Positions 31,928 through 40,978 of a stretch of DNA of 64,000 nucleotides are shown one piece after another. The stretch spans positions 310,001-374,000 of the forward strand of contig NZ_JAUZDX010000002.1 in NCBI RefSeq assembly GCF_030704685.1, written 5' to 3'. Position numbers and translations under genes: made by a program. This DNA comes from Acidovorax sp. A1169. Lineage in GTDB: Bacteria > Pseudomonadota > Gammaproteobacteria > Burkholderiales > Burkholderiaceae_C. Under the pieces are notes generated by a model. The model saw nothing but the letters and a program-made list of their open reading frames with translations, ran no database searches and was not told the origin of the DNA. Position 1 is the first letter of the stretch; every line of letters begins with the position of its first letter.

Positions 31928-32869
31928 ATGGACCGCCTGCAAGCCATGAAAGTCTTCGACCGCGTGGTCGACGAGGGCGGCTTTGCCGCTGCCGCGCGCG
32001 CGCTCGACATGTCGCCCCCTGTGGTCACCCGCATGGTGGCCGAGCTGGAGCAGCACCTGGGCACGCGGCTCTTGCAGCGCACCACGCGCAAGGTGGCGCT
32101 CACCGATGCGGGCGAGGTCTACCTGCAGCGCGTGCGCAGCATCCTGGGCGAGATCGACGATGCCGAAGCCGAGGCGGTGGCCAGCACGCGCGACCTGCGC
32201 GGCACCATCCGCATCGTGGCGCCGCCGGTGCTCACCACCAACTTCCTCGCGCCGCTCACGGCGCTGTGGCATGCGCGCTACCCCAAGCTGATGCTGGACA
32301 TCAGCGTCGATTCGCTGGCCCTGCGCCGCATCGACGAGTTCGATGTGACCATCATGGTGGCGGGCGAGGACTTCGATGCCAACATCGTGGCCCGTGCGCT
32401 CATGCATGGCGAGGCCATCGTCGTGGCGTCGCCCGAGTACCTGTCGCGCAAGGGCGTGCCCCAGGTGCCCATGGACCTGCTGCAGCACGAGTACCTGCGC
32501 GACACCGGCGCACCCGCACGCTCGGAAATGGGCGGCGGGCGCAAGCTGCGCCTGTACCCGGCCACGGGCGATGCGCCCTCGCAGGAGGTGGATGCGCCGC
32601 CGGTGCTGCAGTCGGACAGCAATGGCGTGCTGCTGCGCGCGGCCATCGACGGCGCGGGCGTGGCGGTGACCGCGCGCCTGTTGATCGAAGAGCAATTGGC
32701 CAGCGGCGAGCTGGTGCATGTGCTGCCTGAGTGGATCGTGTCACGCTACACGGTGTATGCCGCGCTGCCCTCGGGCCGCATGCTGCCGGCGCGCACCAAG
32801 GTGTTTCTGGACTTCATGTCCGAGCAAGGGCCCCAGGCCATCGCCGACCAGCGCTATCAGCCCGGCTGA
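31928..32869 (+). CDS. LysR-family regulator, CrgA-like
   Basis: A 313-residue regulator. The winged helix starts MDRLQAMKVFDRVVDEGGFAAAARALDM and continues TRMVAELEQHLGTRLLQRTTRKVALTDAG. GCAGGAGG precedes ATG 31928. It lies 47 bp after the MaoC gene and overlaps the 3' end of trmL by 13 bp on the opposite strand. The target is unknown. Confidence 0.9.
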   Translation: MDRLQAMKVFDRVVDEGGFAAAARALDMSPPVVTRMVAELEQHLGTRLLQRTTRKVALTDAGEVYLQRVRSILGEIDDAEAEAVASTRDLRGTIRIVAPPVLTTNFLAPLTALWHARYPKLMLDISVDSLALRRIDEFDVTIMVAGEDFDANIVARALMHGEAIVVASPEYLSRKGVPQVPMDLLQHEYLRDTGAPARSEMGGGRKLRLYPATGDAPSQEVDAPPVLQSDSNGVLLRAAIDGAGVAVTARLLIEEQLASGELVHVLPEWIVSRYTVYAALPSGRMLPARTKVFLDFMSEQGPQAIADQRYQPG

Positions 32870-33372
32870 ACCACGGCCAGCTCGGTCACGGCAGGGGTAG
32901 CGGCGTTGGCAGCGCCAAAGCTGTTCTGGCGCCAGGCCTCGAACACCGACACCGCCACCGCGTTCGACAGGTTCAGGCTGCGCTGCCCGGCGATCATGGG
33001 CAGGCGCAGCCGCTGGGCCGGCGGGAAGGTCTCGCGCAGTTCGGGCGGCAGGCCGCGCGTCTCGGCGCCGAACACCAGCCAGTCGCCGGGCAGAAAGCAG
33101 TTGTCGAAGAGGTCCTGCGATCCGTGCGTGGTCATGGCGAACATGCGCGCCGGGTCGGGCTGCGCATCGCGCAGAAAAGCCGTCCAGCCCGCATGGCGCA
33201 GCACGGCCGTGTACTCATGGTAGTCCAGGCCGGCGCGGCGCATCAGCCGGTCTTCCATGGAAAAGCCCAGCGGCTCGATGAGGTGCAGCGTGCAGCCGGT
33301 GTTGGCCGCCAGCCGGATCACATTGCCGGTGTTGGGCGGAATCTCGGGCTCGACCAGGACGATATGGAACAT
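32857..33372 (-). CDS. trmL: tRNA (cytidine(34)-2'-O)-methyltransferase
   Basis: A 171-residue SPOUT methyltransferase that 2'-O-methylates the wobble nucleotide of tRNA-Leu. The trefoil-knot signatures are MFHIVLVEPEIPPNTGNVIRLAANTG at the start, WLVFGAETRGLPPE in the middle and LRLPMIAGQRSLNLSNAVAVSVFEAWRQ at the end. ATG 33372 is clearly the N-terminus. The gene follows comF by 52 bp in the same direction. Confidence 0.94.
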   Translation of the reverse strand: MFHIVLVEPEIPPNTGNVIRLAANTGCTLHLIEPLGFSMEDRLMRRAGLDYHEYTAVLRHAGWTAFLRDAQPDPARMFAMTTHGSQDLFDNCFLPGDWLVFGAETRGLPPELRETFPPAQRLRLPMIAGQRSLNLSNAVAVSVFEAWRQNSFGAANAATPAVTELAVVQPG

Positions 33373-33424
33373 GGGCGGTATTTTGCTGCGAACCGCGCCC
33401 CCTGCGGCCGGGTTTTGTAACAAA

Positions 33425-34219
33425 TCATGGGTGGCTCGCGGCGCTGCTGCGGTGCGGTTCCGTGCGGGCCAACACCGCGGCGCTGATGGATGCCGCGCCC
33501 GCCTCGCGCAACGTGGCGGCGGCGGCATGCAAGGTGGCGCCGGTGGTCATCACATCGTCGATGAGCACGATGCGCAAGCCCCGCAGGCCGGCGGCCTGCG
33601 CGGGCTCCACGGCAAAGGCGCCGCGCAGGTTGCGCAGCCGTTCGGCGCGCGTCAGTTGCGCCTGGTGTACCTTGGTATCGCCCGCTTGCAGCCGCAGCAG
33701 CATGGCGGGGTGTGCTTTGTGGGGTGACAACTGCCGGGCCAGCAGCAGGGCCTGGTTGAAGCCCCGCTCGCGCAACCGCTCGGGCGACAGCGGTATGGGC
33801 AGCACCAGGTCGGCAGCGTCGAGTGCCGGCGCCAGCCCAGGGCTGCCGCGCATCAGCGCTGCCAGTGTGGCGGCCCAGCCGGGGTCGGCGCGGAACTTGA
33901 AATCGGCCAGCACGCCGGACCAGGGATAGGCGTAGTCCACGGCGGCCAGGCAGCGCTCGAAGACCGGTGGCGCGCGCAGGCAGGCGCCACACACCGTGAC
34001 ACCGTCGGGCACGCGCAGGGCGCAGTGGGTGCAGCGCGGCACCGGCTGGGCAAAGCGGGCTGTGCAGGCCGGGCAGATGCGCGTGGCGGGCCAGGCATGG
34101 CAGACGGCGCACTGGCTGGGCAGGGCGCCGGCCAGCGCAAACCGGTTGGGCAGGGCGCCGGCCAGCGCCCTGAGCCTGCGCCCCACCCCCGATAGCCCTG
34201 TGAACGCCTTGAACTGCAT
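33425..34219 (-). CDS. ComF family phosphoribosyltransferase-like protein
   Basis: A 264-residue protein. An N-terminal zinc finger uses CAVCHAWPATRICPACTARF and CTHCALRVPDGVTVCGAC. The C-terminal phosphoribosyltransferase fold has RERGFNQALLLARQL and the PRPP loop IVLIDDVMTTGATLHAAA. ComF proteins support DNA uptake; the enzymatic role is uncertain. The N-terminus carries an in-frame 10-residue duplication (ALAGALP twice). The start codon overlaps the divergent ATG at 34218. Confidence 0.9.
   Translation of the reverse strand: MQFKAFTGLSGVGRRLRALAGALPNRFALAGALPSQCAVCHAWPATRICPACTARFAQPVPRCTHCALRVPDGVTVCGACLRAPPVFERCLAAVDYAYPWSGVLADFKFRADPGWAATLAALMRGSPGLAPALDAADLVLPIPLSPERLRERGFNQALLLARQLSPHKAHPAMLLRLQAGDTKVHQAQLTRAERLRNLRGAFAVEPAQAAGLRGLRIVLIDDVMTTGATLHAAAATLREAGAASISAAVLARTEPHRSSAASHP
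34117..34168. repeat. 30-bp tandem duplication inside comF
   Basis: TGGGCAGGGCGCCGGCCAGC at 34117 recurs at 34147, a 30-bp period with 22 identical bases. It adds ten residues before the zinc finger without a frame change. Confidence 0.85.
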
Positions 34220-34274
34220 GAGTCAATATACTCGTTGGGCCCCCGGTTCCTGCGTGGGGCCCGGTTCCTACGAC

Positions 34275-35183
34275 ATGCCCACAGAGCGCCCCCCCACGAT
34301 CGATCCCCTTGCTGCTGCCCGCTGGCATGCCGCCGCGCCTGCCATGGCCCCCTGGCTCCACGAAGAGGTGGCCCGCCGCATGGAGGACCGCCTGCAGTGG
34401 ATACGCCAGGCCCCCGCGTCCTGGTGCCACTGGGACCCCGTGCGCGGCGGCCTGCAGGGCCACGCGCTGGTGAGCGCCCGCTACCCCAAGGCCGCCTGCC
34501 AGGTGGCCGAGACCGCCGCACACCGCGTACCGCTGGCCGAGCAGGCGCTGGCGCGGCCCTGGTGGAACCCTGCGCGCTGGACCGGGCCGACACCGCAGTT
34601 CGGCCTGCCGCCCGATGCCAGCGTGCAGATGCTCTGGGCCAACATGGCGCTGCACATGGCGGCCGACCCGCAGGCCCTCATCGGCCAGTGGCACCGCGCG
34701 CTGGCGACGGACGGCTACCTGATGTTCTCGTGCCTGGGGCCCGACACCGTGCGCGAGCTGCATGGCGTGTACGCCGCGATGGGCTGGCCACCGGCCGGCC
34801 ATTCCTTCACCGACATGCACGACTGGGGCGACATGCTGGTGCATGCCGGCTTTGCCGAGCCGGTGATGGACATGGAGCGCATCACGCTCACCTTCGCCAC
34901 GCCCGAACGGCTGCTGCAGGAGCTGCGCGAGCTCGGCTGCAACCTGCACCCTGACCGCTTTGGCGCACTGCGCGGGCGCGATTGGCGCAAGCGCCTGCAT
35001 GCGGCCCTGGTGGAGCACCTGGCCGACCCTGCGCGAGACGGGCAGTTGGCACTGACTTTCGAGATCATCTACGGCCATGCCTTCAAGCCTGCGCCGCGCC
35101 TGAAAATGAGCGCCAGCAGTGCGGTTTCGCTGCAGGACATGCGGGCCATGCTGGCCACCGGTACAGGTAGAAGTACCGGGTAG
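34275..35183 (+). CDS. BioC-like methyltransferase domain protein
   Basis: A 302-residue protein from ATG 34275 (PTIDPLAAARW). An ATG at 34218 is possible, but a TATACT -10-like element at 34227 argues for the later start. The region VQMLWANMALHMAADPQALIGQWHRALATDGYLMFSCLGPDTVREL and HDWGDMLVHAGFAEPVMD match BioC, the malonyl-ACP O-methyltransferase of biotin synthesis. The usual SAM-binding motif (DxGxGxG) is replaced by WCHWDPVRGGLQG, so activity is doubtful or uses a divergent site. No other bio gene is nearby. Confidence 0.75.
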   Translation: MPTERPPTIDPLAAARWHAAAPAMAPWLHEEVARRMEDRLQWIRQAPASWCHWDPVRGGLQGHALVSARYPKAACQVAETAAHRVPLAEQALARPWWNPARWTGPTPQFGLPPDASVQMLWANMALHMAADPQALIGQWHRALATDGYLMFSCLGPDTVRELHGVYAAMGWPPAGHSFTDMHDWGDMLVHAGFAEPVMDMERITLTFATPERLLQELRELGCNLHPDRFGALRGRDWRKRLHAALVEHLADPARDGQLALTFEIIYGHAFKPAPRLKMSASSAVSLQDMRAMLATGTGRSTG

Positions 35184-35193
35184 GCTCGTGTCA

Positions 35194-35220
35194 ATGACAT
35201 GGAACAAGGCACGCTACAAT
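35194..35220 (+). promoter_or_regulatory. possible promoter before the DUF2244/cox block
   Basis: ATGACA and TACAAT with a 15-bp spacer. The spacing is short; it lies in the 89-bp gap ahead of the DUF2244 gene and is the best candidate seen for the block. Confidence 0.3.
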
Positions 35221-35272
35221 TCAGGGTTATTGGGATTTCGGGCATCTTCCCGCGCAACGTGGCAGGCTGCGC

Positions 35273-35809
35273 ATGCCGCACCAGTGGCTTTTCTGGTGTG
35301 GTCTGCAGCCGGCAGTCTTGTGGGCACCTCCGGTGACAGGCTTGGTTTTTCGTTTTGCCACTGTCTCGGGTCAGCGCATCGATTGGCGCCTGGCCCGCAA
35401 CTGCTCGGTCACCCCTGCGCAGATGGGCTGGATGTACCTGTCGCTGTGTTCGGTTTCACTGGGCATTGCAACGTTCTTCTGGATGCTCGGAGCCCGTCTG
35501 GTCATGCCCTTCGCGTGGCTGGAGATGGTGGTTGTTGGATGGGCATTCGCCATGTACGGACGTCATGCGGCCGATGGCGAGAGGATTTCACTGCAGGGCT
35601 CGCGCCTGGTGGTGGAGTTGGAGACAGCGGGCAAGCTCGAGCGTGCCGAATTCGACCGGAGCTGGGTTCGCGTGGAACCCAAGACCGGCGACCGGTCGCT
35701 GATCACCTTGTCTGCACAGGGCCGATCGGTGGAAGTGGGGCGCTACGTGCGCCCCGAACTTCGGCCGGCCCTGGCATCGGAGATACGCATGGCCTTGCGC
35801 GCAGCCTGA
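35273..35809 (+). CDS. DUF2244 domain-containing protein
   Basis: A 178-residue protein with two membrane helices (QMGWMYLSLCSVSLGIATFFWML and LVMPFAWLEMVVVGWAFAMYGRHA), then a soluble part with VVELETAGKLERAEFDRSWVRVE and VEVGRYVRPELRPALASEI. This is DUF2244, which regularly precedes coxB in betaproteobacteria, so a role in oxidase biogenesis is suspected. No ribosome site is obvious. Confidence 0.85.
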   Translation: MPHQWLFWCGLQPAVLWAPPVTGLVFRFATVSGQRIDWRLARNCSVTPAQMGWMYLSLCSVSLGIATFFWMLGARLVMPFAWLEMVVVGWAFAMYGRHAADGERISLQGSRLVVELETAGKLERAEFDRSWVRVEPKTGDRSLITLSAQGRSVEVGRYVRPELRPALASEIRMALRAA

Positions 35810-35860
35810 CCCCACGCAGGCGCGCCAGCAGGGATTGGTTAATTTGAGGCTTAGAAGTAA

Positions 35861-37039
35861 ATGAGAACTATGAAGAGCATTTCCAACAAGCTGGCTTCTC
35901 TGCTCCTGATCGCCGGTGCATGGGTGGGTGGCGTGGCCCATGCCGTTCAAGACCTGCCTGGCGGTCCTGCAGTCAACCAGCTCAATCTGCACCCTCCTGT
36001 CACCAGGATTGCAGAGGAGCAGCATTTCCTGCACTGGATGATGCTGGTCATCTGCACGGTGATCTTCGTAGCCGTCTTCGCCGTGATGTTCTATTCCATC
36101 TGGAAGCATCGCAAGTCCAAAGGCGCCAAGTCGGCCAATTTCCATGAGTCCGTGACCGTGGAAGTGGTCTGGACCATCATCCCCTTCATCATCGTGATCC
36201 TCATGGCCCTGCCCGCCACCAAGGTGCTGGTGGCCCAGAAGGACACGACCAATGCCGACCTGACCATCAAGACCACGGGCTACCAGTGGAAGTGGGGCTA
36301 CGACTACATCACCGGCGAGGGTGAGGGCCTGGCCTTCATCTCCACGCTGGACAGCAGCCATCGCGTGATGTCCGACAGCGGCAAGGTCGCCGACGCGCCC
36401 GCCGACTACCTGCTCAAGGTGGACAACCCGATGGTGGTGCCGGTCAACAAGAAGGTCCGCATCATCACCACCGCCAACGACGTGATCCACGCCTTCATGG
36501 TGCCGGCCTTCGGCATCAAGCAGGATGCGATCCCCGGCTTCGTGCGCGACACCTGGTTCCGCGCCGAGAAGATCGGCGACTTCTACGGCCAGTGCGCCGA
36601 GCTGTGCGGCAAGGAACATGCCTACATGCCCATCCACGTGAAGGTTGTGTCTGCAGAGGACTACACCGTCTGGGTGGCCGAGCAACGCAAGAAGGCCGCC
36701 GCCAAGCTCGACGACCCGACCAAGGTCTGGACGCTGGAAGACATCACCAAGCGCGGCGAGAAGGTCTACGCGGCCAACTGCGCCGCCTGCCACCAGGCCA
36801 ACGGCAAGGGTGCCGGTCCCATCAAACCACTGGACGGCTCGGCCATCGTGCTCGACACCGACCATGCCAAGCAGATCCAGATCCTGCTCAAGGGCGCGGC
36901 CAACGGCGCCATGCCATCGTGGGCGCAGCTGAGCGATACGGACCTTGCGGCCGTGGCCAGCTACACCAAGAACACCTGGTCCAACAAGACCGGCCAACTG
37001 GTGCAGCCCGCTGAAGTCCTGGCCCAGCGTGGCAAGTAA
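35861..37039 (+). CDS. coxB: cytochrome c oxidase subunit II with fused cytochrome c domain
   Basis: A 392-residue subunit that accepts electrons from cytochrome c through CuA. Signal peptide to about AHA-VQ; two helices (HWMMLVICTVIFVAVFAVMFY, VWTIIPFIIVILMALPAT); the CuA ligands lie in DVIHAFMVPAF and QCAELCGKEHAYM. After about residue 295 a cytochrome c domain follows, with CAACH and the likely axial Met in GAMPSW. This caa3-like fusion is usual in this bacterial group. ATG 35861 or 35870 are both possible. Confidence 0.95.
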   Translation: MRTMKSISNKLASLLLIAGAWVGGVAHAVQDLPGGPAVNQLNLHPPVTRIAEEQHFLHWMMLVICTVIFVAVFAVMFYSIWKHRKSKGAKSANFHESVTVEVVWTIIPFIIVILMALPATKVLVAQKDTTNADLTIKTTGYQWKWGYDYITGEGEGLAFISTLDSSHRVMSDSGKVADAPADYLLKVDNPMVVPVNKKVRIITTANDVIHAFMVPAFGIKQDAIPGFVRDTWFRAEKIGDFYGQCAELCGKEHAYMPIHVKVVSAEDYTVWVAEQRKKAAAKLDDPTKVWTLEDITKRGEKVYAANCAACHQANGKGAGPIKPLDGSAIVLDTDHAKQIQILLKGAANGAMPSWAQLSDTDLAAVASYTKNTWSNKTGQLVQPAEVLAQRGK

Positions 37040-37069
37040 TCACCGCCCCATCGCATTGAGGAATACAAA

Positions 37070-38704
37070 ATGAGCGCAGTTCTCGACGACAAGCATGGGC
37101 ACGCAGGCGACCACGCACACGACGACCATGGCCACCACGGCCCCACCGGCTGGCGCCGCTGGGTGTACGCCACCAACCACAAGGACATCGGTACCCTGTA
37201 CCTGCTGTTCGCCTTCACCATGCTCATGGTCGGCGGCGTGCTGGCCCTCTTGATCCGCGCCGAGCTGTTCCAGCCCGGCCTGCAGCTGGTGAACCCCGAG
37301 CTGTTCAACCAGCTGACCACCATGCACGGCCTGATCATGGTGTTCGGCGCCATCATGCCGGCCTTCGTGGGCTTTGCGAACTGGATGATCCCGCTGCAGA
37401 TCGGCGCATCCGACATGGCCTTCGCACGCATGAACAACTTCAGCTTCTGGCTGATGATTCCTGCCGCAGCGATGCTGGTGGGCTCGTTCTTCATGCCCGG
37501 TGGCGCACCCGCTGCCGGCTGGACGCTGTACGCCCCACTGACCCTGCAGATGGGCCCCTCGATGGATGCCGGCATCTTCGCCATGCACATCCTGGGCGCT
37601 TCGTCCATCATGGGCTCGATCAACATCATCGTGACCATCCTGAACATGCGCGCCCCCGGCATGACGCTGATGAAGATGCCCATGTTCGCCTGGACCTGGC
37701 TGATCACCGCTTACCTGCTGATCGCCGTGATGCCCGTGCTGGCCGGCGCCATCACCATGACGCTGACGGACCGCCACTTCGGTACCAGCTTCTTCAACCC
37801 CGCCGGCGGTGGTGACCCGGTGATGTACCAGCACATCTTCTGGTTCTTCGGCCACCCCGAGGTGTACATCATGATCTTGCCGGCCTTCGGCATCGTCAGC
37901 CAGATCGTGCCCGCCTTCGCGCGCAAGAAGCTGTTCGGCTACGCCTCCATGGTGTATGCCACCTCGTCCATCGCCATCCTGTCGTTCATCGTGTGGGCCC
38001 ACCACATGTTCACGACCGGCATGCCCGTGACCGGCCAGCTGTTCTTCATGTACGCCACCATGCTGATCTCCGTGCCCACGGCCGTGAAGATCTTCAACTG
38101 GATCGCCACCATGTGGCGCGGCTCCATGACGTTCGAGACCCCCATGCTGTTCGCTGTGGGCTTCATCTTCGTGTTCACCATGGGTGGTTTCACCGGCCTG
38201 ATCCTGGCCATGGCCCCCATCGACATCCAGCTGCAGGACACCTATTACGTGGTGGCCCATTTCCACTACGTGCTGGTGGCCGGCTCGCTGTTCTCCATGT
38301 TCGCTGGCGTCTACTACTGGCTGCCCAAGTGGACTGGCGTGATGTACTCCGAAACGCGCGGCCAGATCCACTTCTGGGGCTCGCTGATCACCTTCAACAT
38401 CACCTTCTTCCCGATGCACTTCCTGGGCCTGGCCGGCATGCCCCGCCGCTATGCCGACTACCCCATGCAGTTCGCGGACTTCAACGCCATCGCTTCGGTG
38501 GGTGCCTTCGGCTTCGGCCTGATGCAGGTGTACTTCTTCCTGGCCGTCGTGCTGCCCGCGATGATGGGCAAGGGCGAGAAGGCCCCCGCCAAGCCTTGGG
38601 AAGGCGCCGAGGGCCTGGAATGGGAAGTGCCATCGCCCGCACCGTTCCACACCTTCGAAACCCCGCCCAAGCTGGACGCCACCGCGACCCGCGTGATCGG
38701 TTGA
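37070..38704 (+). CDS. ctaD: cytochrome c oxidase subunit I
   Basis: A 544-residue subunit with twelve helices that reduces oxygen and pumps protons. Haem a and a3/CuB ligands are in [21 protein letters not shown] (with the cross-linked Tyr), the HH pair of [10 protein letters not shown], and [23 protein letters not shown] helix 3 and the ASDMAF motif fit A-family oxidases with the glutamate region. The N-terminus is histidine-rich ([15 protein letters not shown]). GAGGAA precedes ATG 37070. It is 30 bp after coxB. Confidence 0.97.
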   Translation: MSAVLDDKHGHAGDHAHDDHGHHGPTGWRRWVYATNHKDIGTLYLLFAFTMLMVGGVLALLIRAELFQPGLQLVNPELFNQLTTMHGLIMVFGAIMPAFVGFANWMIPLQIGASDMAFARMNNFSFWLMIPAAAMLVGSFFMPGGAPAAGWTLYAPLTLQMGPSMDAGIFAMHILGASSIMGSINIIVTILNMRAPGMTLMKMPMFAWTWLITAYLLIAVMPVLAGAITMTLTDRHFGTSFFNPAGGGDPVMYQHIFWFFGHPEVYIMILPAFGIVSQIVPAFARKKLFGYASMVYATSSIAILSFIVWAHHMFTTGMPVTGQLFFMYATMLISVPTAVKIFNWIATMWRGSMTFETPMLFAVGFIFVFTMGGFTGLILAMAPIDIQLQDTYYVVAHFHYVLVAGSLFSMFAGVYYWLPKWTGVMYSETRGQIHFWGSLITFNITFFPMHFLGLAGMPRRYADYPMQFADFNAIASVGAFGFGLMQVYFFLAVVLPAMMGKGEKAPAKPWEGAEGLEWEVPSPAPFHTFETPPKLDATATRVIG

Positions 38705-38709
38705 TCACC

Positions 38710-38829
38710 ATGCCCATGACCCCCGAACAGAAGAAGAGCAACCTGCGCCTGGGCTTGATCCTGGCGTCCGTGGCTGCGGTGTTCTTCATCGGGTTCATGG
38801 TCAAGATGGTTCTCCTGTCGTCCCGCTGA
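38710..38829 (+). CDS. cytochrome oxidase small assembly protein
   Basis: A 39-residue protein MPMTPEQKKSNLRLGLILAS... with one helix (LILASVAAVFFIGFMVKMVLL), six bases after the ctaD stop and before ctaG. Betaproteobacterial cox operons regularly carry this tiny gene. It is easily missed because of its size. Confidence 0.8.
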   Translation: MPMTPEQKKSNLRLGLILASVAAVFFIGFMVKMVLLSSR

Positions 38830-38853
38830 AGAGAAGACACAGGGCCCCATGCC

Positions 38854-39486
38854 ATGAACCTGCGCCGCGAGAACGCCAAGATGGTGGGTAAGCTGGTCGT
38901 GATCGCGGCCGGCATGTTCGCCTTCGGCTATGTGCTGATCCCGATCTACAAGCACATCTGCGAGATGACGGGGATCAACATCCTGTCGCTGTCAGAGCGC
39001 CAGGTGCCTGGCAACGGCGTGGCCGGCAAGGACGTGAAGGTGCCCGCCAACACGCAGGTGGACAAGAGCCGCACCATCACCGTCGAGTTCGACGCCAATG
39101 CGCGCGGCCCCTGGGACTTCAAGCCCGCCCAGCGCTCGGTGCAGGTGCACCCCGGCGAGCTGACGACGGTGATGTACGAGTTCCAGAACGTGCAGAACCG
39201 CCGCATGGCCGCCCAGGCCATCCCCAGCTACGCACCCCGCCAGGCGGCAGCGCATTTCAACAAGCTGGAGTGCTTCTGCTTCAACCAGTACATTCTGGAG
39301 CCCGGCGAGAAGAAGCAATGGCCCGTGGCCTTCGTGATCGACCCGCGCCTGTCCAAGGACGTCACGACGATCACGCTGTCCTACACCTTCTTCGAGGTGG
39401 GCGGCAAGACGCCCGCAGCGCCCGAGTCCACGGCTGCAGCGCCTGCGCTGCAGCACCCTGCCGCCGTCGAAGGAGCCGGATCATGA
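38854..39486 (+). CDS. ctaG: cytochrome c oxidase assembly protein Cox11/CtaG
   Basis: A 210-residue protein anchored by one N-terminal helix (LVVIAAGMFAFGYVLIPIYKHICEMTG) with a periplasmic Ig-like domain that delivers copper to CuB of subunit I. The copper motif is KLECFCFNQYILEPGE; the YSYTFF-like end is SYTFFEVG. The C-terminal tail is alanine-rich. Its stop overlaps the start of the DUF2970 gene (ATGA). Confidence 0.94.
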   Translation: MNLRRENAKMVGKLVVIAAGMFAFGYVLIPIYKHICEMTGINILSLSERQVPGNGVAGKDVKVPANTQVDKSRTITVEFDANARGPWDFKPAQRSVQVHPGELTTVMYEFQNVQNRRMAAQAIPSYAPRQAAAHFNKLECFCFNQYILEPGEKKQWPVAFVIDPRLSKDVTTITLSYTFFEVGGKTPAAPESTAAAPALQHPAAVEGAGS

Positions 39487-39722
39487 CCGACAAGCCTGTC
39501 CCGCATCCCGCTGCGCCCGTGGCACCCTCGCCGGTGCAGCGCAAGGGTTCGCTGCTGCGCACCATCCGCGCGGTGGCCTGGTCGTTCATCGGCCTGCGCA
39601 AGGGCAGCGAATATGCACAGGACGTCGAGAAGCTCAACCCGGTGCACATCATCGTGGTCGGGCTGGTGGCGGTGTTCCTGCTGGTGATTTCATTGATCAC
39701 GCTGGTGAACGTCATCGTCTGA
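39483..39722 (+). CDS. DUF2970 domain-containing protein
   Basis: A 79-residue protein with a proline-rich start, the segment LRTIRAVAWSFIGLRKGSEYAQDVEKLNPVHIIVVG and one C-terminal helix. This is DUF2970, found between ctaG and coxC in betaproteobacteria. Its ATG overlaps the ctaG stop by four bases, suggesting coupled translation. Function unknown, presumably oxidase assembly. Confidence 0.88.
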   Translation: MTDKPVPHPAAPVAPSPVQRKGSLLRTIRAVAWSFIGLRKGSEYAQDVEKLNPVHIIVVGLVAVFLLVISLITLVNVIV

Positions 39723-39784
39723 CGTCGCCAGCCCAGTGTTCCCGCGATTACGATAACAAAAGATTTTGAGATTCAGGAGCTGAA

Positions 39785-40666
39785 ATGAGTGCATCGACCC
39801 ACGGAACGACCCCGTACTACTACGTGCCCGCCGAGTCGCGCCACCCGGTGATGGCGGCCATCGGCCTGTTCTTCGTGATCCTGGGCGCGGGCCAGTGGAT
39901 CAATGGCCACGACTGGGGCAAGTACTCCCTGCTGCTGGGCATGGTCTGGTGGCTGTTCGTGCTGTACCAGTGGTTCGGCGACGCCATCCGCGAGAGCCAG
40001 GGCGGCCTGTACGGTCACAAGATCGACCTCTCGTACCGCTGGAGCATGAGCTGGTTCATCTTCTCCGAAGTGATGTTCTTCGGCGCTTTCTTCTCGGCCC
40101 TGTGGTGGGCGCGCGCGCACTCCGTGCCGGCCCTCGGCAGCCTGGACAACGCGCTGCTGTGGCCCGACTTCAAGGCAGTGTGGCCCAGCCTGGCCGCTGG
40201 CGTGACGGCATCGCCCGCCGGCATCGTCGAGCCCTTCCAGACCGTGGGCCCCTTCTGGCTGCCCACCATCAACACCGCGCTGCTGCTGACCTCGGGCGTG
40301 ACGCTGACCATCGCCCACCACGCCCTGCGCGAAAACCACCGCGGCAAGACTATCGCCTTCATGTGGGCAACGGTACTGCTGGGCTTCGTCTTCCTGTGCG
40401 TGCAGGGCTATGAGTACTACCACCTGTACACCGACCTGAACCTGAAGCTCAATTCGGGCGTGTTCGGCTCCACGTTCTTCATGCTGACCGGCTTTCACGG
40501 TTTCCACGTGTTCCTGGGCATGCTGATGCTGCTGTTCATCACCCTGCGCCTGCAAAAGGGCCACTTCACCCCCGAAAAGCACTTCGGCTTCGAAGGCGCT
40601 GCCTGGTACTGGCACTTCGTGGACGTGGTCTGGCTCGGCCTGTACGTGCTGGTCTACTGGATGTAA
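39785..40666 (+). CDS. coxC: cytochrome c oxidase subunit III
   Basis: A 293-residue subunit with seven helices. HPVMAAIGLFFVILGAGQWI opens it, RWSMSWFIFSEVMFFGAFFSALWWARAH holds the conserved glutamate, and FFMLTGFHGFHVFLGMLMLL and WYWHFVDVVWLGLYVLVYWM are the usual end. It stabilises subunit I. CAGGAG precedes ATG 39785. A strong terminator follows at 40682, closing the structural part of the operon. Confidence 0.96.
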   Translation: MSASTHGTTPYYYVPAESRHPVMAAIGLFFVILGAGQWINGHDWGKYSLLLGMVWWLFVLYQWFGDAIRESQGGLYGHKIDLSYRWSMSWFIFSEVMFFGAFFSALWWARAHSVPALGSLDNALLWPDFKAVWPSLAAGVTASPAGIVEPFQTVGPFWLPTINTALLLTSGVTLTIAHHALRENHRGKTIAFMWATVLLGFVFLCVQGYEYYHLYTDLNLKLNSGVFGSTFFMLTGFHGFHVFLGMLMLLFITLRLQKGHFTPEKHFGFEGAAWYWHFVDVVWLGLYVLVYWM

Positions 40667-40681
40667 TGTCCGGCACCAACG

Positions 40682-40708
40682 AAAAAAGCGCCGCGAGGCG
40701 CTTTTTTT
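40682..40708 (+). terminator. rho-independent terminator after coxC
   Basis: Arms AAAAAAGCGCC and GGCGCTTTTTT around a GCGA loop, ending in seven T. The symmetric A and T runs let it work for the convergent DUF2909 gene too. Confidence 0.92.
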
Positions 40709-40729
40709 GTGCCGGCTGCGCTGATCGGA

Positions 40730-40963
40730 TCAGCGTGTGCTGGCAGGCAGCCCGGTGGGCTGGATGTAGCCCAGTTGCCAGGCCACCAGAATGCACAGGA
40801 ACAGTACGATGGACAGCCCCACCCGCAGGGCCAGCGCCCACGCCATTCGGTTGCCTTTGGCCTTGTCGGCGCCGGCATCCTCGCCGCCGCGCATCATGAA
40901 GAACAGGGCCGAGGCCAGGCTGGCCAGAATGGCGATGAAGGCCAGGACAACGAGGTATTTCAT
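40730..40963 (-). CDS. twin-transmembrane protein (DUF2909-like)
   Basis: A 77-residue protein with two helices (KYLVVLAFIAILASLASALFFMM and ALRVGLSIVLFLCILVAWQLGYIQPTGLP) separated by a charged loop EDAGADKAKGNR. It is the small twin-membrane DUF2909 gene that often lies between coxC and surf1, here on the opposite strand. The start is 15 bp from the surf1 start, so their promoters must overlap the neighbouring genes. Confidence 0.85.
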   Translation of the reverse strand: MKYLVVLAFIAILASLASALFFMMRGGEDAGADKAKGNRMAWALALRVGLSIVLFLCILVAWQLGYIQPTGLPASTR

Positions 40964-40978
40964 GGAGCACATTATCCT

